In this document: one piece after another, positions 25,341 through 33,227 of the stretch
Numbering within the stretch: position 1 is the first letter of the stretch
Layout of the letters: each line of letters begins with the position of its first letter
Origin: Streptomyces sp. NBC_00576
GTDB lineage: Bacteria; Actinomycetota; Actinomycetes; Streptomycetales; Streptomycetaceae
Assembly: GCF_036345175.1 (NCBI RefSeq)
Contig: NZ_CP107780.1
Span: forward strand, 5,890,001 to 5,954,000
DNA: 64,000 nt
Reading direction: 5' to 3'
Made by a program: the position numbers and the translations under genes
Notes under the pieces: generated by a model
What the model saw: the letters and a program-made list of their open reading frames with translations, nothing else
Databases searched by the model: none
What the model was told of the DNA's origin: nothing

Positions 25341-26063
25341 CGCTCAACCCTCCTATGGAGCCGGAAGCCGGAAGCCAGTGCGCGGTCATGCACCGAATTC
25401 ATTGGTGCGCAGTGCTGTTACACAGAGGCGTACCGCGCGCTGACACCGGAGAGTCACACGACGGCGTGGGGGCGTACTCGTACTGCAGTTATGCCGAATA
25501 CGGTCTGCGCCGTCCCGGAATATCGCCGTACTTCATTCCGTTGGCGTACGGGGTTGTCCGGGCGGAGTGACTGCCGGTCGGAATGCGAGCCGCGGCAGAG
25601 GCCGGCGGCGGTGTCACCGCGGAGGTGGCCACTACCTGGCCGGTGAGTCGCTGTGCGCCAGGCACACCTGTTGCCGCGTCCCTGTCGGAGAGCAGCGGTG
25701 CCTCGGCCGGCCACTCGATGCCCATGCTTGGATCGAGCGGATGGACCGCGTGTTCACCGACGGGCCGTCAGCGGGCGGCGGGAGAAGGCGTGGCGGTGGG
25801 TGGCCCGGCTGCACCCTGAAGGGTGGTCACCACCGAGGGCGCGAGGTCCGGTAGCTGCCGGCGCGCCACATCGCTTTGGCCGTGGGGGGCGTGGGAAGGG
25901 CTTTGCCCTCGGTCGCCGGGCGGGCTGGGATGCCCGGGCCCGGTCCTGGGCTGGACAGCTGCGGTGAACGGGTGGCGGGTTGGGAAACGCGGCCTGGGGT
26001 GCAGCGACCTCGACTGTGAACGCCGGGCGAGGGGGGACGCGCGGGGGCCGGTAGGGTCGACGC
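25341..26063. other. 720-base interval without a supported gene
   Basis: It must hold the promoter of the collagen operon (the minus-strand gene starts at 25340) and that of the aldose epimerase gene (26064). Several short frames exist on the minus strand near 25454-25725, but none has a ribosome site, domain or codon bias that convinces me. No terminator or RNA was recognised. Confidence 0.6.
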
Positions 26064-26864
26064 GTGAGTAACGATGACATCACGCTGGCCGCGGGTGACG
26101 CGGAGGTGACCGTGCAGCCGGGTAACGGCGGCCGGGTCGGAGGGCTGCGCGTCGGCGGGGTCGAACTGCTGAGGCAGGGCGAGCGGTTCGGGTGCTTCCC
26201 GATGGTCCCCTGGTGCGGGCGCACCCGCGACGGCCGCTTCCTCGACGGCGGCACCGTACGCCAACTCCCCCTCAACTCCCCGCCGCACGCCATCCACGGC
26301 ACCGTCCGCGACGGCGCCTGGCGCGTCGCCCACACCACCGCCGACGAGGCGGTGATCACGTACGACCTCGTGGAGCCGTGGCCCTACGCCGGGCGCGTCA
26401 CACAGGTCGTCGCGCTGACCCCGGGCGCCCTCACGCTCACCATGTCCGTGGAGACGTACGGCGATTCGTTCCCGGCGCAGATCGGCTGGCACCCCTGGTT
26501 CAACCGGAACCTCGGCGGCGCGGACGCACCGGCGGAGGTGCAGGTCGCCTTCACGCCCGCCTGGCAGGAGGAGCGCGGCGACGACCACCTCCCCACCGGG
26601 AACCGTATCGACCCGAAGCCCGGCCCCTGGGACGACTGCTTCGGCATGCCCGGCGGCGTGGATGTCACCCTCACCTGGCCGCAGCGCCTGGAGCTGAAGG
26701 TGACCAGCCCCGAGGAATGGGTCGTCGTGTACGACGAGCAGGACGCCGCCGTGTGCGTGGAGCCGCAGACCGGTCCGCCCAACGGACTCAACACCCTCCC
26801 GCGGCTCGTCACGCCCATCGAGCCGCTCGAAGCGACGACGACCTGGAGCTGGCGGAGCCTCTAG
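26064..26864 (+). CDS. Aldose 1-epimerase family protein
   Basis: 266 residues, GTG start. Features of the galactose-mutarotase fold: GCFPMVPWCGRTRDGRF near 52, HAIHGTVRDGAW near 75 carrying a catalytic-type His, QIGWHPWFNRNL near 140 with the second His, and VCVEPQTGPPNGLN near 232 with the catalytic-type Glu. Aldose epimerases interconvert the alpha and beta anomers of sugars in the cytoplasm. It lies 25 bases upstream of pyrE and is probably co-transcribed, an arrangement seen in other Streptomyces. Sugar specificity cannot be read from the sequence. Confidence 0.88.
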   Translation: MSNDDITLAAGDAEVTVQPGNGGRVGGLRVGGVELLRQGERFGCFPMVPWCGRTRDGRFLDGGTVRQLPLNSPPHAIHGTVRDGAWRVAHTTADEAVITYDLVEPWPYAGRVTQVVALTPGALTLTMSVETYGDSFPAQIGWHPWFNRNLGGADAPAEVQVAFTPAWQEERGDDHLPTGNRIDPKPGPWDDCFGMPGGVDVTLTWPQRLELKVTSPEEWVVVYDEQDAAVCVEPQTGPPNGLNTLPRLVTPIEPLEATTTWSWRSL

Positions 26865-26889
26865 CGACGCGACGTCTACGCTGGCTGCC

Positions 26890-27450
26890 ATGAGTGACGT
26901 AGACGTACGCGGCGCGCTGCTGCAGCAGATCAAGGACAAGGCCGTCGTGCACGGCAAGGTGACCCTGTCGTCGGGGATCGAGGCCGACTACTACATCGAT
27001 CTCCGCCTCGTCACCCTCGACGGCCAGGCCGCCCCGCTCGTCGGGCAGGTGCTGCTGGATCTCGCGGCGGAGGCGGGGCTCGAGTTCGACGCCGTGGGCG
27101 GGCTGACCATGGGCGCCGACCCGGTCGGGACGGCGATGATGCATGCCGCCGCAGCTCGCGGGCAGCGCCTCGACTCGTTCGTCGTGCGCAAGGCGGCCAA
27201 GGCGCACGGTATGCAGAAGCGCGTCGAGGGGCCGGGCATCGCCGGGCGGCGCGTGCTGGTCGTCGAGGACACGTCCACGACCGGCGACTCGCCGCTCACC
27301 GCCGTGGCGGCCGTACGCGAGGCCGGCGCCGAGGTGGTGGGCGTGGCGACCATCGTCGACCGGGCGACGGGCGCCGCCGAGAAGATCGAGCAGGGCGCCG
27401 GGGTGCCGTACCTCTTCGCGTACTCGAAGAGCGACCTGGGCCTGGACTGA
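26890..27450 (+). CDS. pyrE: Orotate phosphoribosyltransferase
   Basis: 186 residues. It carries the substrate loop SGIEADYYIDLR (about 28-40), the VGGLTMGADPV block and the PRPP-binding VLVVEDTSTTGDS (about 120-132). PyrE joins orotate to PRPP to give orotidine monophosphate in pyrimidine synthesis. Length fits the actinobacterial form. It sits between aldose epimerase and fba genes, the usual Streptomyces order. Confidence 0.95.
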   Translation: MSDVDVRGALLQQIKDKAVVHGKVTLSSGIEADYYIDLRLVTLDGQAAPLVGQVLLDLAAEAGLEFDAVGGLTMGADPVGTAMMHAAAARGQRLDSFVVRKAAKAHGMQKRVEGPGIAGRRVLVVEDTSTTGDSPLTAVAAVREAGAEVVGVATIVDRATGAAEKIEQGAGVPYLFAYSKSDLGLD

Positions 27451-27635
27451 GTACCGGGCGTCCCACCTGACGAACACCGGACTCGGTACCGGGCGAAACG
27501 TCTGGAAAGATGGGGCCGACGATGACGTCGCTTCCCAGGTCTCGCGACCGGGTCTAGGTCAGGGCCGCAGGTACGCAGTACGCCAGATCTGCAGATCTAC
27601 AGATCGCCAACCCGCACATCACGAGGAGCGGACAC

Positions 27636-28667
27636 ATGCCCATCGCAACCCCTGAGGTCTACAGCGAGATGCTTGACCGGGCAAAGGCAGGCAAGTTCGC
27701 CTACCCGGCCATCAACGTGACCTCGACCCAGACCCTGCACGCTGCCCTGCGCGGCTTCGCGGAGGCGGAGAGCGACGGCATCATCCAGATCTCGACGGGT
27801 GGTGCGGAGTTCCTCGGTGGCCAGTACAGCAAGGACATGGTCACCGGCTCCGTCGCCCTGGCCGAGTTCGCGCACATCGTCGCCGAGAAGTACCCGGTCA
27901 CGGTCGCCCTGCACACGGACCACTGCCCGAAGGACAAGCTCGACGGGTACGTACGTCCGCTGATCGCCGTCTCCGAGGAGCGCGTGAAGGCCGGCCGCAA
28001 CCCGCTGTTCCAGTCCCACATGTGGGACGGTTCCGCGGAGACCCTCGCCGACAACCTCGCCATCGCGCAGGAGCTGCTGGCCCGCGCCGTCGCCGCGAAG
28101 ATCATCCTTGAGGTCGAGATCACGCCGACGGGTGGGGAAGAGGACGGTGTCTCGCACGAGATCAACGACTCCCTCTACACGACCGTCGACGACGCGGTGC
28201 GTACGGTCGAGGCCCTCGGTCTCGGCGAGAAGGGCCGCTACCTGCTGGCCGCGTCCTTCGGCAACGTCCACGGCGTGTACAAGCCGGGCAACGTCGTCCT
28301 GCGCCCCGACCTCCTCAAGGAGCTGAACGAGGGCATCGCCGCCAAGTACGGCAAGCCGGCCGGCTCCCAGCCGTTCGACTTCGTCTTCCACGGCGGCTCC
28401 GGTTCCTCCGAGGAGGAGATCGCCACCGCGCTGGAGAACGGCGTCGTGAAGATGAACCTCGACACGGACACCCAGTACGCGTTCACGCGTCCCGTCGCGG
28501 ACCACATGTTCCGCAACTACGACGGCGTCCTGAAGGTCGACGGCGAGGTCGGCTCCAAGTCGACCTACGACCCGCGCACGTGGGGCAAGCTGGCCGAGGC
28601 GAGCATGGCCGCGCGTGTCGTCGAGGCCACGCAGAACCTGCGGTCGGCGGGTACGAAGATCAAGTAG
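27636..28667 (+). CDS. fba: Class II fructose-bisphosphate aldolase
   Basis: 343 residues, ATG 27636 with GAGGAG upstream. Zinc-aldolase hallmarks: VALHTDHCPKDKLDGYVRPL (catalytic Asp and metal His), LEVEITPTGGEEDGV, FGNVHGVYKPGN and FVFHGGSGSSEEEI, then VKMNLDTDTQYAF. It cleaves or forms fructose 1,6-bisphosphate in glycolysis and gluconeogenesis. Full length and intact. A DUF3151 gene lies nearby, as usual in actinobacteria. Confidence 0.97.
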   Translation: MPIATPEVYSEMLDRAKAGKFAYPAINVTSTQTLHAALRGFAEAESDGIIQISTGGAEFLGGQYSKDMVTGSVALAEFAHIVAEKYPVTVALHTDHCPKDKLDGYVRPLIAVSEERVKAGRNPLFQSHMWDGSAETLADNLAIAQELLARAVAAKIILEVEITPTGGEEDGVSHEINDSLYTTVDDAVRTVEALGLGEKGRYLLAASFGNVHGVYKPGNVVLRPDLLKELNEGIAAKYGKPAGSQPFDFVFHGGSGSSEEEIATALENGVVKMNLDTDTQYAFTRPVADHMFRNYDGVLKVDGEVGSKSTYDPRTWGKLAEASMAARVVEATQNLRSAGTKIK

Positions 28668-28671
28668 TCCA

Positions 28672-28830
28672 CTGGTTCGGCCACTGGTCCACTGGGCCGG
28701 CCTACTGGTTCGGTGGTTCGGTGGTTCGGTGGCCGAGTGGCCGAGTGGCCTGGCCGAGTGGCTGACTGGCCCACTGGTCGAGTGGCCCACCGGCTCAGTG
28801 GCTGACTGGCCAACTGGTTCGTCCACCGGC
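28672..28830. repeat. Low-complexity ACTGG/CGGTGG/GAGTGG tract
   Basis: About 160 bases of imperfect direct repeats (ccactggt, ttcggtgg x3, ccgagtgg x3, gactggcc) right after the fba stop. It is a slippage-like tract with no coding support, although frames through it are open. Confidence 0.7.
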
Positions 28831-28899
28831 CCACCGGACCGCGGACCTTTGCGAGCTCGGCGTCTGTCTACGGCGCCGGGCTCGCTGTATACCTGGGGC

Positions 28900-30411
28900 A
28901 TGTCGGACGTGCGCGTCGCCTCGCCCCAGGGCAAGTGGATCCTGCTGACCACCGTCCTGGGCTCCAGCATGGCCCTGCTGGACTCGACGGTCGTGAACGT
29001 CGCGCTGCCGCGCATCGGCCGTGACCTCGACGCGGATCTGGGCGCCCTCCAGTGGACGGTCAACGCGTACATGCTGACGCTGGCCGGTCTGATCCTGCTG
29101 GGCGGTTCGCTCGGGGACCGGTACGGCCGCCGCAAGGTCTTCGTGATCGGGGTGGTGTGGTTCGCCGTCGCCTCGCTGCTCTGCGGCATCGCCCCGAACG
29201 CCGGCGTCCTCGTCGCGGCCCGCGCCCTGCAGGGCATCGGTGGCGCGCTCCTCACCCCCGGCTCCCTGGCCATCATCCAGGCCTCCTTCCACCCCGACGA
29301 CCGGGGGCGGGCGGTCGGGCTGTGGTCCGGCTTCGGCGGTATCGGCGCGGCGGTCGGGCCGTTTCTGGGCGGCTGGCTGGTGGACGGTCCGGGCTGGCGG
29401 TGGGTGTTCCTGATCAACGTCCCGGTGGCTGTGTTCTGCGTCCCCATCGCCGTACGCCATGTCCCCGAGTCCGGCGACGGCCGTACGCAGCACGGGCGCT
29501 TCGACGTCCTCGGCGCGGCCCTGGGTGCTTTCGCGCTCGCGATGGTGACGTACGCGCTGATCGAGGCGAGGTCCGCCTCCGTGGCCGTTGTGGTGGCGGC
29601 AGTGGTGGGGATCGCGGCGGGGGTGGCCTTCGTGTCCGTCGAGCGGCGGCGCGCCGGGGACGCGATGATGCCGCTGGACATCTTCGCCTCGCGTCAGTTC
29701 ACGGCCGTCAACCTGGTCACCCTGTGCGTGTACGCGGCCCTCGGGGGCTTCTTCTTCCTCTCCGCGCTCCAGCTCCAGGTGGTGGCCGGTTACTCGGCCC
29801 TGGGCGCCGGTACGGCTCTGCTGCCGACCACCGCCCTGATGCTGCTGCTGTCGGCGCGCTCGGGCGAGCTGGCGGAGCGGATCGGCCCGCGCGTTCCGCT
29901 GACGGTCGGGCCGCTGCTGTGCGCGGCGGGGATGCTGCTGATGCTGCGGGTGGGTGCCGGGGCGTCGTACGTGGGGGATGTGCTGCCCGCCGTGCTGGTG
30001 CTCGGGCTGGGCTTGGTGTCGCTGGTCGCGCCGCTCACGGCGAGCGTGCTCGCGTCGGTGGGGACGGAGCGGGCGGGGCTGGCGAGCGGGGTCAACAACG
30101 CGGCGGCGCGGGCGGCGGGGCTGGTGGCGGTGGCGGCGTTGCCGCTGGTGACGGGGATGGGGGCGGAGGCGTACCGGTCGGCGGCAGCGTTCGATGCGGC
30201 GTTCGGGCGGGCGATGGTGGTGTGTGCGGGGGTTTTGGTGGTGGGGTCGGTGCTGGCGTTCCTGACGGTGCGGAGGCCGGGGGTGGGGTGTGCGACGCCG
30301 GAGTGCCGGACGCACGGGTGCGTCACGGCTCCGCCGCTGGAGGGGGTGGGCACGGTGGAGGAGGGTGACCGTCCGCTGGGGGCTGTGCCCCCAGACCCCC
30401 CTTCGCGCTGA
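28900..30411 (+). CDS. MFS drug/multidrug exporter, DHA2 (14-helix) family
   Basis: 503 residues from ATG 28900; the frame is open upstream only through the low-complexity tract. About 14 hydrophobic segments. Motifs: LDSTVVNVALPRIGRDLDAD in helix 1, LQWTVNAYML, motif A GDRYGRRKVF and motif C-like GGIGAAVGPFLGGWLV. These mark proton-driven exporters of the EmrB/QacA type. The last about 40 residues are hydrophilic and end in PLGAVPPDPPSR, which is encoded by an intergenic-type repeat, so the original stop was probably earlier. Substrate unknown. Confidence 0.88.
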   Translation: MSDVRVASPQGKWILLTTVLGSSMALLDSTVVNVALPRIGRDLDADLGALQWTVNAYMLTLAGLILLGGSLGDRYGRRKVFVIGVVWFAVASLLCGIAPNAGVLVAARALQGIGGALLTPGSLAIIQASFHPDDRGRAVGLWSGFGGIGAAVGPFLGGWLVDGPGWRWVFLINVPVAVFCVPIAVRHVPESGDGRTQHGRFDVLGAALGAFALAMVTYALIEARSASVAVVVAAVVGIAAGVAFVSVERRRAGDAMMPLDIFASRQFTAVNLVTLCVYAALGGFFFLSALQLQVVAGYSALGAGTALLPTTALMLLLSARSGELAERIGPRVPLTVGPLLCAAGMLLMLRVGAGASYVGDVLPAVLVLGLGLVSLVAPLTASVLASVGTERAGLASGVNNAAARAAGLVAVAALPLVTGMGAEAYRSAAAFDAAFGRAMVVCAGVLVVGSVLAFLTVRRPGVGCATPECRTHGCVTAPPLEGVGTVEEGDRPLGAVPPDPPSR

Positions 30412-30446
30412 ACGCGCTCGTCCTCAAACACCGGACGGGCTGAAGA
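30370..30446. repeat. Streptomyces intergenic repeat running into the MFS 3' end
   Basis: The block from ggggctgtgcccccag through cgtcctcaaacaccggacgg resembles a sequence that, from general knowledge, recurs in Streptomyces intergenic regions. It covers the last codons of the MFS gene and its 3' flank. Confidence 0.5.
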
Positions 30447-30505
30447 TGCCGCCGTGGATCCGGCTTCCTCGCCCGCCGGGGGCACAGACGTCTGAGCTGC
30501 GGTGA

Positions 30506-30925
30506 CTACCGCTTCAGCTCGGTGTACGCCTCGGCACTGCTGTCTTTGAGGAACTGCCAGCAGCGCGCTGCCTCTTCGGTTTCGCTGATGGCGTCGGCCG
30601 CGCGGGCGAGGGCGGCCAGGCAGCGCAGGAAGCCGCGGTTGGCCTGGTGGCTGAAGGGGATGGGCCCATGTCCCTTCCATCCCGAGCGGCGCAGCGCGTC
30701 GAGCCCCCGGTGGTATCCGGTGCGGGCGTACGCGTAGGACTCCACGGTCCGCCCGGCCTCGAAGGCGTCCTCGGCGAGCATGGCCCAGGCGAGCGAGAAG
30801 GTGGGGTGGGCGGCCGCGACCTCGGCGGGTGAGGCGGATTTCTCTTCCAGCATCCGGTACGCCTCAGTGTTCTCCGGCAGGTGGGTGGGGGGCGGTCCGC
30901 CGAGCAGGTTCTCGTGAAGGTTCAT
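30506..30925 (-). CDS. DUF3151 family protein
   Basis: 139 residues matching DUF3151 along its length: LLGGPPPTHLPENTEAYRML, AAHPTFSLAWAMLAEDAFEA, SYAYARTGYHRGLDALRRSG and WKGHGPIPFSHQANRGFLR. The pattern is largely helical and TPR-like. Found across actinobacteria near the class II aldolase gene; function unknown. ATG at 30925. Confidence 0.9.
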   Translation of the reverse strand: MNLHENLLGGPPPTHLPENTEAYRMLEEKSASPAEVAAAHPTFSLAWAMLAEDAFEAGRTVESYAYARTGYHRGLDALRRSGWKGHGPIPFSHQANRGFLRCLAALARAADAISETEEAARCWQFLKDSSAEAYTELKR

Positions 30926-30995
30926 GCCCGCAGTCTGTCAGTTGCCTCTTGCCTCTGTCGGTTCTGTCGCTTCGTACACCCCATGAGGTCCCCGC

Positions 30996-33227
30996 TCAGG
31001 AAACTGCCGCCTCCTGATACTGCCCCAGGTACCGGAACGCGCCGCCGACGGCCTGGAACTCGAACATCGCGTCGTGGTTGTAGCCGTACGCTTTCTCGTA
31101 TCTGATGGTCCGGCTGATGCCGGAGTACGTGATCTCGGGCATCCGGCGGGCGATGGCACCCCGCTCCGTCACCGCCGAGCCGTCCTTGGTGCAGGCCTCT
31201 GCCAGGAACATCACGGCGTCGTAGGCCTCCGCCGCGTACCAGCCGGGGCCGGTGCCGAAGCGGGCGCGGTAGGCCGTGGTGAAGGCGCGGGCGGATGGGC
31301 GGGCCGTCGGGTCGGTGAAGGAGGTGGCGAAGACCCAGTCGTCAGCGGCGGCTTTGGCGGATTCGAGGAACTGCGGGTCGAAGGCTCGCTCCGTCGCCAC
31401 CCGGGTTCCCTTGAACCGGGCGGTGCTCAGTGCCGATGCGAGTCCGGCGGCCCGTGCCGCGTCGCCGGTGAACATGACCGCGTCGGCGCGGGCGGACACC
31501 ACCTGGGCGGCGAGCGACGCGTAGTCGATTTTTCCGGCGGCGACAGTGGTCACCGTGGAGTCCCGGTTGAGCTGCCGCAGTGCCCGCCCGATCTGGTCGC
31601 ACAGGCTCCAGGCGAAGTCGCCCTGCGCCCGGTCGTCCACGAGGAACACCTGACGGGAGTCGACGTGGTTGCTGAGGTAGCGGACGCAGGGGGCGGCGAG
31701 GAGCCCGTCGGTGACGCGCAGCGCCGCGTGCGAGTGGAAGACGTTCGTGCCGATGGCCGAGTTCTGGGTGTCGGCGCCCACCGAGACGGACACGACGGGC
31801 ATCACCGCCTTGGTGTAGGTGACCTCGGTCGCGAGGAAGCAGGCGTCGGTGGTGGGTCCCAGCACGGCGCGTACAGCGGTGTCCTTCACCAGCTGGCCGG
31901 CCAGCTCGCCGGCCCGTTTCGTGTCGCCGCCGTCGTCGTACGTCGGCAGCTTCAGCCGGAAGGGGTGGCCGCCCTTGGCGTTGATCTGCTCTACGGCCAG
32001 CCGGGCTCCGTTGAGCTGGGCGTTCCCGCGCACCTTCTGGGCACCGGTCAGGTCGCCGTGGAACGCCACGACCAGCTCGGGGCGCGGACGACCGGTCCCG
32101 GACGGTGTGGCTGCTCCCTTCTTCGGGCGGGTGTTCCACCACCAGGCGCCGCCACCGCCCGCCGCCAGGACGCCCGCCGTCGAGCCGAGGCGCAGGAAGC
32201 CGCGGCGGTCGACGGCGCGGGGGGTGGGCCGGGTGGCGGTGACGGCCGTCAGGGTCGCGGCCTCCGGTGACACCGTGCTCGCCGACGCTGACGGGGCTGA
32301 CGACGCGGACACCTGGGTCGGCTCGATCGCGCCGATGGTGAGCACGGCGGCGGACCGGTCGTTGATCAGCCGGGTGACCGGCGCGGACAGCCAGCCCGAC
32401 CGCTGGGCGGAGTCGGGCGCCGTTCCTTCCACGAGCGCCTCACGGAGTGCGGCGAGGGAGGGCCGAGCGGGTGGATCCTTGTGCAGGCACGCCCTCACCA
32501 GGGGCGTCAGGTCGTCCGGGATCGCCGTCGGATCCGGTTCGTCGTAGACGGTGCGCAGCAGCATGCCGGCGGCCCCTCCGCCGCCGAACGGCCGTACGCC
32601 GGTCGCGGCGAACGCCAGCACACACCCCAGCGAGAACACGTCGCTGGGCGGGCCGATCTCGCCGCCCCGCGCCTGCGCCTGCTCGGGCGACAGGAAGCCG
32701 GGCGAGCCGACGATCACGCCGCTGGAGGTGAGTGCGGTGGCCTCCGGCGCGCGGGCGATGCCGAAGTCGATGAGCCGTGGCCCGTCCGGTGCCAGCAGGA
32801 CGTTGCCCGGCTTCACGTCGCGGTGCACGAGACCGGCCCCGTGCACCGACTCCAGTGCCTCGCCGAGCCGCAGGCCCAGCACCCGCACGGAAGCCGACGA
32901 CAGCGGTCCGAAGGCGTCCACCGCCTCGGCGAGCGAGGGTCCCGGCACGTACGAGGTCGCCAGCCACGGAGTCTCCGCGTCGGCGTCCGCGTCCAGCAAC
33001 GGGACCACCCACCGGCTGTCCACCTGCCGGGCGGCCTCGATCTCACGGCGGAACCGGGCCCGGAAGCCCGCCTCCTCGGCGTACGAGGACCGCACCACCT
33101 TCACCGCGGCGATCGCTCCGCCCGGCGCACGGGCCAGGAAGACGACCCCCATGCCGCCGGCGCCCAGTCGCCGCAGCAGACGGTAGCGGCCCAGCCGGGA
33201 CGGGTCGCCGGTGCGCAGCGGCTCCAT
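30996..33227 (-). CDS. Receptor-like Ser/Thr protein kinase with extracytoplasmic ligand-binding domain (copy 1)
   Basis: 743 residues. Kinase domain about 15-275: Gly loop LGAGGMGVVFLA, AVKVV lysine, HRDVKPGNVLL catalytic loop, DFGIARAPE and SPEQAQ. A Ser/Thr/Ala-rich linker leads to one membrane segment (RRGFLRLGSTAGVLAAGGGG, about 345-365) that carries a twin-arginine-like RRxFLRL motif. The remaining about 370 residues match the type 1 periplasmic (Leu/Ile/Val-binding) fold: HGDLTGAQKVRGNAQLNGAR, AVLGPTTDACFLA, WYAAEAYDAVMFLAEA. A surface sensor signalling by phosphorylation is inferred. Its start overlaps the stop of copy 2 by one base. Confidence 0.87.
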   Translation of the reverse strand: MEPLRTGDPSRLGRYRLLRRLGAGGMGVVFLARAPGGAIAAVKVVRSSYAEEAGFRARFRREIEAARQVDSRWVVPLLDADADAETPWLATSYVPGPSLAEAVDAFGPLSSASVRVLGLRLGEALESVHGAGLVHRDVKPGNVLLAPDGPRLIDFGIARAPEATALTSSGVIVGSPGFLSPEQAQARGGEIGPPSDVFSLGCVLAFAATGVRPFGGGGAAGMLLRTVYDEPDPTAIPDDLTPLVRACLHKDPPARPSLAALREALVEGTAPDSAQRSGWLSAPVTRLINDRSAAVLTIGAIEPTQVSASSAPSASASTVSPEAATLTAVTATRPTPRAVDRRGFLRLGSTAGVLAAGGGGAWWWNTRPKKGAATPSGTGRPRPELVVAFHGDLTGAQKVRGNAQLNGARLAVEQINAKGGHPFRLKLPTYDDGGDTKRAGELAGQLVKDTAVRAVLGPTTDACFLATEVTYTKAVMPVVSVSVGADTQNSAIGTNVFHSHAALRVTDGLLAAPCVRYLSNHVDSRQVFLVDDRAQGDFAWSLCDQIGRALRQLNRDSTVTTVAAGKIDYASLAAQVVSARADAVMFTGDAARAAGLASALSTARFKGTRVATERAFDPQFLESAKAAADDWVFATSFTDPTARPSARAFTTAYRARFGTGPGWYAAEAYDAVMFLAEACTKDGSAVTERGAIARRMPEITYSGISRTIRYEKAYGYNHDAMFEFQAVGGAFRYLGQYQEAAVS

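Noticed and set aside
25454..25725. Small minus-strand gene in the collagen upstream gap
   Set aside because: No ribosome site, domain or clear codon bias; the start is ambiguous between overlapping frames.
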